A model generated the notes under the pieces. That model searched no databases. It was not told the origin of the DNA and saw only the letters and a program-made list of their open reading frames with translations. This document shows positions 8,490 to 16,985 of a DNA stretch of 64,000 nt, piece by piece; within the stretch, counting starts at the first letter, position 1, and each line of letters starts with the position of its first letter. Source of the DNA: Alphaproteobacteria bacterium (lineage in GTDB: Bacteria; Pseudomonadota; Alphaproteobacteria; Caulobacterales; Maricaulaceae); assembly GCA_024742735.1 (NCBI GenBank), contig JANSXV010000003.1, forward strand, positions 310,001-374,000, read 5' to 3'. Made by a program: the position numbers and the translations under genes.

Positions 8490-9230
8490 GTGACGGCATT
8501 CGGGGATACTCTGCTCAATATCGCCCAGACGCTGGACGTGGGGATCGCTTTGGTCACCGGCGCCGGCGTCGGCGCCGGGCTGCTGAGCTGGTTGCGCCGG
8601 CGGCGCCACAGGCGGCTCTGGCGACTGGGAAATCCGTCCGATGTGGCGATCTGCGTGGCCACCTCCACCGCGACCGACACCGGGCGCTATACCCGGCTCG
8701 CCACAGGTATCGGCCAGGTGCGCGCACTCGCTGAGATCCATCACAGCCTGAAGGTCGCCTACGGCGATGCGGTCGACCCCGCGCTATACATGAGCGAATC
8801 CATGCCCGCGGAGGCCTTGCGCAAAGATCTGATCCTTATCGGCGGCGCAAAGAACAATGCGGCGGCCGCGCGCTTCATCGACGCGGTCAAGGATCAGGTC
8901 GGCGCCGCCTTTGACGCCGAGGACCCCAACCTGATCATCGTGGACGGAACGCCCTATCCCGCCGAAACCGCAGACGGCGCCGTCACCCGCGACTACGCCA
9001 TGGTCATCGCGACTGAAAATCCGTTCTGTGCGGGGCGGCGGGCCTTCCTGTTCGCCGGCAGCCACACCTACGGCACAGGCGCGGCCGGCCGCCTGATCCG
9101 CGAGCAGCTGGTGCGACGGTTCCGATTCCTGCCGGCGCGTTTCACCATGCTCGCCGAAGTCACGGTGGATCAGCATCTGGATCTGGTTCTGCGGCCCGTC
9201 GTCATGCGCAAGCAAGCGGGAGAGCGCTGA
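8490..9230 (+). CDS. Membrane-anchored protein of unknown function paired with a PP2C-like phosphatase
   Basis: 246 aa from GTG, with AAAGGGA upstream. A single N-terminal hydrophobic stretch (about residues 15-35, VGIALVTGAGVGAGLLSWL) ends in RRRRHRR, so the rest is probably cytoplasmic. The soluble part looks like an alpha/beta domain with LILIGGAKNNAAAARFIDAV, LIIVDGTPYP, ENPFCAGRRAFLFAGSHTYG and a C-terminal DQHLDLVLRPVV. I cannot name the family. The phosphatase gene starts one base after the stop, so the two are almost certainly translated and used together. Confidence 0.75.
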   Translation: MTAFGDTLLNIAQTLDVGIALVTGAGVGAGLLSWLRRRRHRRLWRLGNPSDVAICVATSTATDTGRYTRLATGIGQVRALAEIHHSLKVAYGDAVDPALYMSESMPAEALRKDLILIGGAKNNAAAARFIDAVKDQVGAAFDAEDPNLIIVDGTPYPAETADGAVTRDYAMVIATENPFCAGRRAFLFAGSHTYGTGAAGRLIREQLVRRFRFLPARFTMLAEVTVDQHLDLVLRPVVMRKQAGER

Positions 9231-9231
9231 G

Positions 9232-10023
9232 GTGATCGTTCTGGAACAAGTCCTCCGCTCCAAGACTGGCGACGACGGCGGCGGTGAAGACCGCCTGCTC
9301 GTGACCGACAGCTTCGCGGCGGTCATCGACGGCGCGACAGCCAAGGAAGCCGGCTCTGGCGGCCCCAGCCCCGGCGCCCTCGCCGCGGACGCGGTGCTGG
9401 AGGCTGTGACCCGGCTGGATGCCGGCTGCGATCGCACCACGGCTATCCGGTCGCTCGACGCCGCCGTCGCCGCGATCCAGGACCAGGCGGTCGAGCGGCC
9501 GACGGCGGTTTGCGCGCTCTATTCGGCCGCGCGCCGCGAGGTCTGGCGTGTGGGCGATGTGGGCGTTCGCATCGGGCAACGCGCCTTCCCGGCCCGCAAG
9601 CATGTCGACGATGTCGCCGCCGCCTTCCGTTCAGCCCTGCTGCAGGCCGAGCTTCTGAACGGAGCCGACCGGGACGATCTCGCGGCGCACGATCCTGGAC
9701 GGGCGGCGATCCTTGGCCTGCTACGCCAGCAGGGCGCCTTCGCCAATCGGGCCGAAGCCGGAGCGTATTGCTATGCTGTTCTCGACGGGACCGGACGCGC
9801 AGCGGAGTTCGCCGAGACGTTCCAGGCTGAACCCGGCGACGAGGTCGTGCTGGCGACCGACGGCTATCTGTCACCAGCTGCAACGCTCGCCGCGGCGGAG
9901 ACCGAGCTGAAGGACAGCCTGGCCGAAGATCCGCTCAGAATTCGGAACCATGCGGCCACCAAAGGTGTCCGCCCGGGTTCGACGTCATTTGATGACAGGG
10001 CCTATCTGCGCCTGCGATCCTGA
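9232..10023 (+). CDS. PP2C-like protein phosphatase
   Basis: 263 aa from GTG. Divergent PP2C-fold motifs are seen in order: GGGEDRLLVTDSFAAVIDGAT (metal-binding Asp/Gly region), RPTAVCALYSAARREVWRVGDVGV, GDEVVLATDGYLSP and the C-terminal DDRAYLRLR. This suggests a metal-dependent Ser/Thr phosphatase; loss of activity cannot be excluded because the first Asp motif is non-canonical. No kinase gene is adjacent. It lies one base after the unknown membrane protein gene. Confidence 0.7.
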   Translation: MIVLEQVLRSKTGDDGGGEDRLLVTDSFAAVIDGATAKEAGSGGPSPGALAADAVLEAVTRLDAGCDRTTAIRSLDAAVAAIQDQAVERPTAVCALYSAARREVWRVGDVGVRIGQRAFPARKHVDDVAAAFRSALLQAELLNGADRDDLAAHDPGRAAILGLLRQQGAFANRAEAGAYCYAVLDGTGRAAEFAETFQAEPGDEVVLATDGYLSPAATLAAAETELKDSLAEDPLRIRNHAATKGVRPGSTSFDDRAYLRLRS

Positions 10024-10027
10024 CGGA

Positions 10028-11197
10028 TCAGAGCCCGCTGGCGTCGGCCGCCGCCTCAGCGCGCAGGCGCTGGATCACGGGTTCGTCGAGCGCCCGCTCC
10101 AGCGCAGCCTCCAGCCGGGCCCGGTCGGGATCATCGGCCAGCGAGGACGCCCTGGGCGCAGCGGCCCGGCGCGCCCAGTAATAGGCCCGCTGGAAATCCT
10201 GGACCGCGCCGTCCCCGGTCGCCAGCGCATAGGCGTACAGGAACTGCGCCTCGCCGTCGCCGGCCTCGGCGCCGCGCCGCGCCCAGTCGACCGCTCTGGC
10301 CGGATCCGCGGGCAGCCCCGGAGCTCCCTGGAAAAGAAGCAGCGCGTAAGAGGCCATGGCTGACGGCGCGCCCAGCTCGGCGCCCATGCGCATAAGCTGC
10401 ACGCCGTGTTCAGGATCGGCCTCGCCGCCCTCTCCATTCAGATACATGGTCGCAGCGATCGCGGCCGACAGGCCGTCGCCGGACTCGCCCGCGCGCTCAT
10501 ACCAGATGCGTGCTGCGGCGAGATCGCCCGGGCCGTGCACCCAGTCGCCCAGCGCCTCGGCATAGTCGGCGAAGGCCTCCGTGCGGCCGCTCTCGGCGGC
10601 CAGACGCAGCCAGTTCACAGCCTGGGGCGCCGCGCCGGGATCGCCCTCATTCATCAGGTAGAGCCCGTATTCGTGGGCCGCGCGCTCATCCCCGCCCTCC
10701 GCGGCCTGGGCCAGGAAAGCGCGGGCCTGAAACGGCTCCAGCCCGCCGCGCCCGGTCGTGGCAAGACGTGACAGGATGATCAACGCGTCCGGTTCCCCGG
10801 CCTCACCGGCCCGCCGCAGCCATCGTACGGCGGCCTCATCGTCAACGCCGCGCTCCGACAGGCCATGGAGCAGAATGTGTCCGGCGAGCGTCGCGCCCAG
10901 CGGCTGACCGCCGGCCGCCGCCCGTTCAGCGTGGATCAGGGCAAGATCCCAATCGCGCAAAGCCGCTGCGCCCAGGGCGCGGGCCATGGCCTCGTCGGTG
11001 ATGGGCCGGCCCTCAACCGCGTCGCCACGATCATCACGCCCGACGGCGTCCGCAAGCGAAGGCGGCAGCAAGGGAAGATCAGCAGCGACCGACGGCGCGG
11101 CGACCGACGGGGCATCCGCCTCGGGCACGGTCGGCGCTTCCTGCGCCAGCGCCGGCGCCGTCAGGATCAGTCCAGCAATCGCGAGAAGGCTTCGCAT
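10028..11197 (-). CDS. Secreted Sel1-repeat (SLR/TPR-like) protein
   Basis: 389 aa starting MRSLLAIAGLILTAPALAQ, a clear signal peptide with AxA-type cleavage. An in-frame extension to 11338 overlaps thiE and lacks coding character. From about residue 110 on there are at least six Sel1-like units of about 36 residues with the pattern AxxWLRRAAExGxxxAxxxYGLYLMNEG. Sel1 proteins are protein-interaction scaffolds, often in the periplasm. The first 31 bases overlap the end of thiE, so the two are probably coupled. Confidence 0.82.
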   Translation of the reverse strand: MRSLLAIAGLILTAPALAQEAPTVPEADAPSVAAPSVAADLPLLPPSLADAVGRDDRGDAVEGRPITDEAMARALGAAALRDWDLALIHAERAAAGGQPLGATLAGHILLHGLSERGVDDEAAVRWLRRAGEAGEPDALIILSRLATTGRGGLEPFQARAFLAQAAEGGDERAAHEYGLYLMNEGDPGAAPQAVNWLRLAAESGRTEAFADYAEALGDWVHGPGDLAAARIWYERAGESGDGLSAAIAATMYLNGEGGEADPEHGVQLMRMGAELGAPSAMASYALLLFQGAPGLPADPARAVDWARRGAEAGDGEAQFLYAYALATGDGAVQDFQRAYYWARRAAAPRASSLADDPDRARLEAALERALDEPVIQRLRAEAAADASGL

Positions 11198-11778
11198 GCG
11201 CGCTCCGGGCCGTCCGGCCAGTTCCAGATCCCGCCGCTGACGGCGAGGTAATCCGCGCCCGCCTCGATCACGGGCCGGGCATTGTCCGGCGTGATGCCGC
11301 CGATGGCGACGCTGGGAAGCTCGAAAAGCTCCCGCCACCAGGTGAAGAGCTCTAAAGGCGCACGGCTCTTTGGCGTTTTCGTGGCCGTCTCGTAAACCGC
11401 CCCGAACGCGACGTAGTCCGCGCCCTGCTCGCCGGCCGTCATGGCCAGATGCCGGCTGTCATGGCAGGTCGCGCCGATCAGCGCCCTGGGTCCCATGTCG
11501 GCGCGCGCCTGCTTCACGCTGGCGTCGTCCTGACCGACATGGACGCCGTCGCAGCCCAGCGCCGAAGCCAGCCGCGGATCATCGTTGAGAATGACGGTGA
11601 CGCCCCTCTTGCGCGCCGCATCGATCAAGGCGGGCGCCAGAGCGCGCAATTCAGACTCCGAATGCTCCTTCAGCCGGATCTGCAGGGCGCTGACCGGCCC
11701 GGCGTCCAGCGTGCGCGAAAGCACATCCACGAAGCCGTCATCAATACGCGGCGGGGTGAGGAGGTAAAGTTCAGCCAT
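11167..11778 (-). CDS. thiE: Thiamine phosphate synthase
   Basis: 203 aa TIM-barrel enzyme joining HMP-pyrophosphate and THZ-phosphate to thiamine phosphate. Readable family blocks are ALQIRLKE, VILNDDPRLASALGCDGVHVGQDD, ATCHDSRHLAMTAGEQGADYVAFGAVY, TKTPKSRAPLE and the phosphate-binding VAIGGITPDN plus YLAVSGGIW. No other thi gene and no TPP riboswitch were seen nearby. It lies downstream of the aldolase/pnuC group on the same strand. Confidence 0.88.
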   Translation of the reverse strand: MAELYLLTPPRIDDGFVDVLSRTLDAGPVSALQIRLKEHSESELRALAPALIDAARKRGVTVILNDDPRLASALGCDGVHVGQDDASVKQARADMGPRALIGATCHDSRHLAMTAGEQGADYVAFGAVYETATKTPKSRAPLELFTWWRELFELPSVAIGGITPDNARPVIEAGADYLAVSGGIWNWPDGPERACEAFSRLLD

Positions 11779-11826
11779 CAGCGCTGTGGCTTAGCGCGGG
11801 TTTGCGGCCGGGAAAAGCCGTGCTGA

Positions 11827-12540
11827 TCAGCCCGCGCTTCCCGCAGGCGGCGGCCAGTCCAGGCCCAGCACTTCGGCCGTGGCCGGCCCGACGATCGCGT
11901 CAGGGGTCAACCCCTTGAACAGCTGATAGTTCGCCACCGACGCCGCCGTCATCGGCCCATAGACGCCGTCCACGCCGCCAGGATGGAAGCTGCGCCGCCG
12001 AAGGGCGCGCTGGATGTCCTTCACATACTCGCCGCGCGTAAAGGGATGGGTGAGCGTGATGAGTTCGACCCGCGCCGGCGCCGTCGGCCCGGCGGCGTTG
12101 GTGACATAGCGCACGCCGGGAATATAGCAGCCCAGGTCCCACTTCCGGCCCGGCTCGAAGACGCCGGCCTCAACGACGCCGTAGCGGGTTCCGCGCGCCT
12201 CAACCGTGCCGCCCTCGCCATCGGAGAAGGCCACATGTCCCACGCCGGTATGGACCGGCTTGCGGATCAGAATCGCGCCGGGCGTGCGCACGGCTTCATC
12301 CAGCGTCATTTCGCAATCGCGCTCGCGGGCCTGGTCGATCCAGGCGCCGGAGAACGGATCATTCGCCGAAGTCGTTCCGAACACCACGCCATAGGCCTGG
12401 TAGACCACCCAGGTGCAGAACTCCGCGCAGTCCCACGGACCGCGATAATCGGGATTGCGCAGGTCCGCGCGAGCCCCGAACACATACCGCTCGCCCACAT
12501 GCCTGCGCGCGATCTCGAGAACCTCACCACCTTCGAACAT
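11827..12540 (-). CDS. NlpC/P60-like hydrolase with C-terminal peptidoglycan-binding domain
   Basis: 237 aa. The N-terminal cysteine-peptidase-like domain has the Cys motif GPWDCAEFCTWVVYQAYGV near residue 40 and a His in HTGVGHVAFSDG near 118, consistent with a Cys-His dyad. A PG_binding_1 domain (about 165-225) has GEYVKDIQRALRRRSFHPGGVDGVYGPMTAASVANYQ. There is no signal peptide, so it may act in lysis or be exported by other means; phage-endolysin-like use is possible. No phage genes flank it. Confidence 0.75.
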   Translation of the reverse strand: MFEGGEVLEIARRHVGERYVFGARADLRNPDYRGPWDCAEFCTWVVYQAYGVVFGTTSANDPFSGAWIDQARERDCEMTLDEAVRTPGAILIRKPVHTGVGHVAFSDGEGGTVEARGTRYGVVEAGVFEPGRKWDLGCYIPGVRYVTNAAGPTAPARVELITLTHPFTRGEYVKDIQRALRRRSFHPGGVDGVYGPMTAASVANYQLFKGLTPDAIVGPATAEVLGLDWPPPAGSAG

Positions 12541-12612
12541 CTCACCCTCCTCTCACCGGGACCGTCTGGAGGATCGCCTCACAAGGCCGAAAGCGCAACC
12601 TTGAATTAAAGC

Positions 12613-13344
12613 TCAGATCCGGCCGGCCCTGACTGTGATCGGCCAGGTCACGCGGCGGATCTCGCCGCCCCAGGCGCTCTGAGCCCGCGCCAGATGATCC
12701 TCGATCATGGCCCCTTGCCCGGCCTCGCGGGCCGCACGCAGGGCCGACCAGGTCTCCAGATAGGCGCGCATCGCAGCGAACTCCCAGTCCCGCTCGATGA
12801 CGCCGCCATCGACCGTCAGCTCGTCGAAGGGAAAGTCAAACCGGGCATAGCCCGTCTCCACATCAACGCGCTCGGGCCGCCACCACGGATCAAGCGCATG
12901 ATAGAGCGCCATGATCGGGTCGAGGATGTCCGGGCGATCAAGCTCGGCGTTGTTGCAGGTGATCAGCGCCAGCACCGCCCCAGGGGCGGCGATGCGCCGG
13001 ACCTCGGCGTAGAATTTCGGCCGATCAAACCAGTGAGCCGCCTGAGCCGCCGTGATGAGGTCCGCCGCGCCGTCCGCCACCGGCAGGGCCTCCGCCGGCG
13101 AGCAGTGATAGCGCACGCGCGGGTGGGCGACCGCGCCGGAGAGCTGGCTTTCGCTGGGGTCCAGCCCGATCACCTCATCGAAGTAGTCGCCCAGCAAAAC
13201 GCTGAGCTGCCCCGAGCCGCAACCCACATCCACCGCCAGCGCCTTGCGCTCGACCAGCCCGGCGAGCGTCTCGGCGAGGGCCGGCGGATAGGACGGACGA
13301 TTGGCGGCATAGGCCGCGCCGCCGGCTTCGAAGGGGTTGGTCAT
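12613..13344 (-). CDS. Class I SAM-dependent methyltransferase
   Basis: 243 aa Methyltransf_11-type protein. The SAM-binding motif AVDVGCGSGQLSVLLGDYFDEVIGLDPSESQL is near residues 37-68, followed by ADLITAAQAAHWFD and the AAPGAVLALIT strand. N-terminal YAANRPSYPPAL resembles trans-aconitate/small-molecule methyltransferases. The substrate cannot be read. Its ATG overlaps the stop of the upstream NadR-like kinase gene (ATGA). Confidence 0.82.
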   Translation of the reverse strand: MTNPFEAGGAAYAANRPSYPPALAETLAGLVERKALAVDVGCGSGQLSVLLGDYFDEVIGLDPSESQLSGAVAHPRVRYHCSPAEALPVADGAADLITAAQAAHWFDRPKFYAEVRRIAAPGAVLALITCNNAELDRPDILDPIMALYHALDPWWRPERVDVETGYARFDFPFDELTVDGGVIERDWEFAAMRAYLETWSALRAAREAGQGAMIEDHLARAQSAWGGEIRRVTWPITVRAGRI

Positions 13345-13898
13345 GGGCTTTCCTGCACGAGCTGAGGGAAACGATCGGCGACCGCCTGGATCGCCGCGGC
13401 TTCGCGCGCCGTCCAGGGGCCGCGGATCGTCACGAACTCGACCCCATACTGTTCCAACGCAGCCTTTGCCAATTCGAAGAAGCGCCTGCGGCTCGCCTGA
13501 TCGCCGTAAACCCGCAGCGCGTCCTGGATGAAAGGCGTGTCGATATCGGTCAGCAGGTAGAGCGCGCCGGACACCCGCGGCGGCGCGGTTTCGAAACAGC
13601 TTTCGCCCAGCATCATCTCGGACCAGACCTCGGTCAGCAAAGCGTCGGTGTCCGAGACGATCAGTCCGGAGGTTTCACGACCGGCCGCATCGATGGCCGC
13701 ATCCTGGCCTGCAGCGATGTTCAAGAGATCGTCCGCGTCGCAGTCAACGCCATGAAGCTCGCAATAGGTCCGGCCATACTCCGGGACCGCGACACCCCCG
13801 AACCGGGCGGCGAGCGTTTCAGCCAGGACCGTCTTGCCGGTGCTTTCAGGGCCGTGCAGCACGAGGGTGCGGGCCTTGAAGGGCGCCGGCGCGCTCAC
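13341..13898 (-). CDS. NadR-type ribosylnicotinamide kinase
   Basis: 185 aa from GTG 13898, whose bases overlap the pnuC stop (GTGA). The P-loop LVLHGPESTGKTVLAETLAARFG is followed by VPEYGRTYCELHG, LIVSDTDALLTEVWSEMMLG and LYLLTDIDTPFIQDALRVYG, the set typical of the NadR C-terminal kinase. It should phosphorylate nicotinamide riboside to NMN, trapping the substrate imported by PnuC. The nicotinamide-nucleotide adenylyltransferase and repressor domains of enterobacterial NadR are absent. Confidence 0.87.
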   Translation of the reverse strand: MSAPAPFKARTLVLHGPESTGKTVLAETLAARFGGVAVPEYGRTYCELHGVDCDADDLLNIAAGQDAAIDAAGRETSGLIVSDTDALLTEVWSEMMLGESCFETAPPRVSGALYLLTDIDTPFIQDALRVYGDQASRRRFFELAKAALEQYGVEFVTIRGPWTAREAAAIQAVADRFPQLVQESP

Positions 13899-14479
13899 GG
13901 CGCGGCCGGCTCGGCGGCGGCCCTGTCCCGCCGCCACTCGATATAGCCCCACACGCACATGGCCAGGAACAGACCATAGAGCCCGCTGGTCAGGTAAAGT
14001 CCCTGGCTGAAATAAAGCCCGATCGCGACCACATCGACGCCGATCCAGACCAGCCAGTTCTGCAGGTATTTGCGCGCCAGAAGGAATTGGGCGACCAGCG
14101 AAAAGCTGGCGATCCCGGCGTCGACGAAGGGCAGAACGCCATCGGTGTATCGCGCCATCACCGCGCCGAGGGCGGCCAGCCCCGCCGTGCCTGCCAGCAG
14201 CCAGAGCCCGAACGCGCGTGCGGACAGGGTTCTGACCGGCGCTTTCTCGTCGGCTTCGGCCTGGCTTCGATGGGACAGCCAGTACCACCAGCCATAGATC
14301 AGCAGGGCGCAGAACACCGCCTGCAGCCCCACTTGCCCGTATAGCCGGGCGTCAAGGAAGATCACGCCATAAAGGCTGACCATCGCGATGCCCGCGGGAA
14401 AGGCCCACAGGCTCTGCCGGATCAGCAGGAACAGGTGGGCCACACCCAGAACGGTGGCGATGGGTTCAAGAAAGCCCAT
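13895..14479 (-). CDS. pnuC: Nicotinamide riboside transporter PnuC
   Basis: 194 aa with about seven hydrophobic helices. The C-terminal PnuC signature NWLVWIGVDVVAIGLYFSQG with LTSGLYGLFLAMCVWGYIEWRR is clear, and IYGWWYWL marks the mid-protein family motif. It is an inner-membrane facilitator whose flux is driven by phosphorylation in the cytosol, here by the overlapping kinase gene. The start lies 18 bases after the aldolase stop, so it may be transcribed with gap-pgk-fba. Confidence 0.93.
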   Translation of the reverse strand: MGFLEPIATVLGVAHLFLLIRQSLWAFPAGIAMVSLYGVIFLDARLYGQVGLQAVFCALLIYGWWYWLSHRSQAEADEKAPVRTLSARAFGLWLLAGTAGLAALGAVMARYTDGVLPFVDAGIASFSLVAQFLLARKYLQNWLVWIGVDVVAIGLYFSQGLYLTSGLYGLFLAMCVWGYIEWRRDRAAAEPAAP

Positions 14480-14497
14480 GGGCGGCCAAGACCCGCC

Positions 14498-15532
14498 CTA
14501 CTCCGCGGCCTGCTCCAGGCTTTCATTCCATTCGCCCAGGCTCGCCAGGCCGTTCATGCGGGCGCGGTGATTGAAGGCGGCCTGGCCGGCTTCGACGTTG
14601 GAGCCGTTCCACGCCTTCAGCGGCGCGGCCTGCAGGGCGCGGCCATAGGAGAAGGTCATCGGCCAGGGCAGGTCGAAGCCTTCATTCATGATGGACAGGT
14701 GGGCCGTGGCGTCCTCGTCGGACTGACCGCCGGACAGGAAGGCGATGCCGGGAACCGCGGCGGGAACCGTGTTCATCAGGCACTGCACGGTGAGCTCGGC
14801 GACTTCCTCGCGGCTGGCCTGCTCGGCGCATTTGGAGCCGGAGATGACCATGTTCGGCTTCAGGACCGTGCCTTCCAGCACCACGCCCTGATCGAACAGC
14901 TCGGCGTAGAGCTTGCGCAGCGTGTACTCGGTCACTTCAAAGCAACGCTCGATATCGTGATCGCCTTCCATGATGACTTCCGGCTCCACGATGGGAACGA
15001 TATTGGCTTCCTGGCACAGCGCGGCGTAGCGGGCGAGCGCGTGGGTGTTCACCCCGATGCAATATTGCGAGGGCATGCTTTCATCGCCGTTCGCGCCGAT
15101 ATTGATGACCGCGCGCCACTTCGCGAAGCGAGCGCCCAGCTCGTAATACTCGTTCAGGCGGTCGCGCAGGCCGTCCAGGCCTTCGGTGATCTTTTCGCCC
15201 GGCGCGCCGGCCAGATCCTTGGCGCCGGTGTCGACCTTGATGCCGGGAACGGCGCCGGCTTTCGCGATCAGCTCGGCCAGGCGCGTGCCGTCGTCGGAGG
15301 ACTGGCGCAGGGTCTCGTCATACAGGATGACGCCGGAAATGTGCTCGCTCATGGCCGGCTCGGTGCGGAACAGCATCTCGCGCCAGTTTCGGCGGTTGGT
15401 CTCGGTGTTTTCAAGGCCGATGCCTTCAAAGCGCTTGCCGATCGTGCCGGTGCTTTCATCGGCGGCGAGGATGCCCTTGCCCGGCGCGACCATGCGCAGG
15501 GCGATTTCGTTGAGCTGGTCGAGATCCATCAT
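14498..15532 (-). CDS. fba: Class I fructose-bisphosphate aldolase
   Basis: 344 aa, full length for the eukaryote-like class I aldolase. Motifs include APGKGILAADESTGTIGKRF, NIVPIVEPEVIMEGDHD, the Schiff-base lysine region VVLEGTVLKPNMVISGSK, and FLSGGQSDEDATAHL. It cleaves fructose-1,6-bisphosphate without a metal. ATG 15532 is chosen because GGGGGAG lies 7 bases upstream; the longer frame to 15613 lacks family sequence. It follows gap and pgk in one run. Confidence 0.93.
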   Translation of the reverse strand: MMDLDQLNEIALRMVAPGKGILAADESTGTIGKRFEGIGLENTETNRRNWREMLFRTEPAMSEHISGVILYDETLRQSSDDGTRLAELIAKAGAVPGIKVDTGAKDLAGAPGEKITEGLDGLRDRLNEYYELGARFAKWRAVINIGANGDESMPSQYCIGVNTHALARYAALCQEANIVPIVEPEVIMEGDHDIERCFEVTEYTLRKLYAELFDQGVVLEGTVLKPNMVISGSKCAEQASREEVAELTVQCLMNTVPAAVPGIAFLSGGQSDEDATAHLSIMNEGFDLPWPMTFSYGRALQAAPLKAWNGSNVEAGQAAFNHRARMNGLASLGEWNESLEQAAE

Positions 15533-15617
15533 GGCGCGTCTCCCCCTTGAGTAAGCGCAGGTCTGCCTGTGAGCGTTCGGGGCCTTGATCGCGCCCGCGC
15601 CCGGCCTGGTCAAGTGT

Positions 15618-16805
15618 TCAGTCTCGCAAAACCGCGACGCCCGGAAGCGTCTTGCCTTCCAGCCACTCCAGGAAGGCGCCGCCAGCGGTTGAGACGAAGG
15701 TGAAGTCCTCCGATGCCCCGGCCTGATTGAGCGCGGCGACCGTGTCCCCGCCGCCGGCCACGGCGGTCAGGCCATGCTCGCGGCAACGCTCGGCGGCGTA
15801 GCGCGCCGCTTCCACCGTGGCGGTGTCGAAGGGCGGGGTCTCGAACGCGCCCAGCGGTCCGTTCCAGACCAGGGTGCGCGCCGCGGCGATGGCGTCGGCC
15901 AGGCGGTCCACCGTCTCCGGTCCGCAATCGAGGATCATCTCGTTGGCTTTGACGTCGTCCACATCGGCGACCCGGCGCTCGGCATGGGCCTTGAACTCGG
16001 TCGTCACGACGCCGTCCACGGGAAGCAGGATTTCAGAGCCGGCGTTCGCGGCGGCGTCAATGATCTCCCGTGCGGTGTCCAGCAGGTCCACCTCGTAAAG
16101 ACTCGCGCCGACATCGTGACCTTTGGCCGCCAGGAAGGTGTTGGCCATGGCGCCGCCGACGAACAGCCGGTCCACCTTGGCGACGAGGTTCTTCAGAAGA
16201 TCGATCTTGGTGGAGACCTTCGCCCCGCCCACGACCGCCAGAAGCGGCCGGTTGGGGTTCTCCAGCGCCGCCGTCACCGCGTCGATCTCGCGCTGCAGGG
16301 CGAGCCCGGCGCAAGACGGGATCAGCTTCGCCACGCCCTCGGTGGAGGCGTGAGCGCGGTGCGCGGCGGAGAAGGCGTCGTTGACATAGACCTCGGCGAG
16401 CCTGGCCAGCTGAGCGGCGAACTCGGGGTCGTTCTTCTCCTCACCGGCATGGAAGCGCGTGTTCTCCAGCAGCAAGACGTCGCCTTCGCCAAGGCTCGCC
16501 GCGGCCTGCTCGGCGTCCGGCCCGATGCAGTCGGAGACGAACTTCACCGGGTGATCGATCAGCTCCGACAGGGGCGTGGCCACCGGCGCCAGGCTCATCG
16601 CCATGACGCGCTGACCCTTGGGCCGGCCGAAATGGGCCGCCAGGATCACCTTCGCGCCTTCGCGGCGCAGATGGGCGATGGTGGGCAGAGCCGATTTCAG
16701 CCGCGTGTCGTCGGTGACCTGGCCGTTGGCCATGGGCACGTTGAAATCCACGCGCACCAGCACGCGCTTGCCCGCGATGTCGGCGTCTTCAAGGCGTCTC
16801 AGCAT
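15618..16805 (-). CDS. pgk: Phosphoglycerate kinase
   Basis: 395 aa, full length. It contains the N-terminal substrate motif [14 protein letters not shown], the basic [23 protein letters not shown], the hinge region [16 protein letters not shown], and the nucleotide-binding [14 protein letters not shown] and GGGDTVAAL. It transfers phosphate from 1,3-bisphosphoglycerate to ADP. It lies between gap and fba; the repeat-bearing gap at 16806-16985 separates it from gap. Confidence 0.96.
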   Translation of the reverse strand: MLRRLEDADIAGKRVLVRVDFNVPMANGQVTDDTRLKSALPTIAHLRREGAKVILAAHFGRPKGQRVMAMSLAPVATPLSELIDHPVKFVSDCIGPDAEQAAASLGEGDVLLLENTRFHAGEEKNDPEFAAQLARLAEVYVNDAFSAAHRAHASTEGVAKLIPSCAGLALQREIDAVTAALENPNRPLLAVVGGAKVSTKIDLLKNLVAKVDRLFVGGAMANTFLAAKGHDVGASLYEVDLLDTAREIIDAAANAGSEILLPVDGVVTTEFKAHAERRVADVDDVKANEMILDCGPETVDRLADAIAAARTLVWNGPLGAFETPPFDTATVEAARYAAERCREHGLTAVAGGGDTVAALNQAGASEDFTFVSTAGGAFLEWLEGKTLPGVAVLRD

Positions 16806-16855
16806 GGTCTGTCCCCTTATTCTTGCCCCGGTGGGCCTCCTCGGCGCCGGTCAAT

Positions 16856-16967
16856 CCCTCCCTCCCCCTTGGGGAGGGCTGGGGTGGGGGGGGCTGCGCC
16901 ACGCCTTCAATGAGGGGCGCCGCCATCTCCACCCCACCCTGACCCTCCCCTCAAGGGGAGGGAGAGA
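16856..16967. repeat. GC-rich intergenic palindromic repeat, inverted pair
   Basis: Two arms (16856-16892 and 16929-16967) are near reverse complements. Each holds its own small hairpin of the form CCTCCCC-n-GGGGAGG followed by a GGGTGGGG-like tail. The pair fills most of the pgk-gap spacer. A related pair is at 62189-62329, so this is a dispersed intergenic repeat family; it could fold into a large hairpin in the gap-pgk mRNA. Confidence 0.75.
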
Positions 16968-16985
16968 GCGTGTCCTGCAGCGGAC

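Noticed and set aside
11827-12540. Prophage endolysin
   Set aside because: The NlpC/P60-like protein has no holin or other phage genes beside it; its neighbours are metabolic genes.
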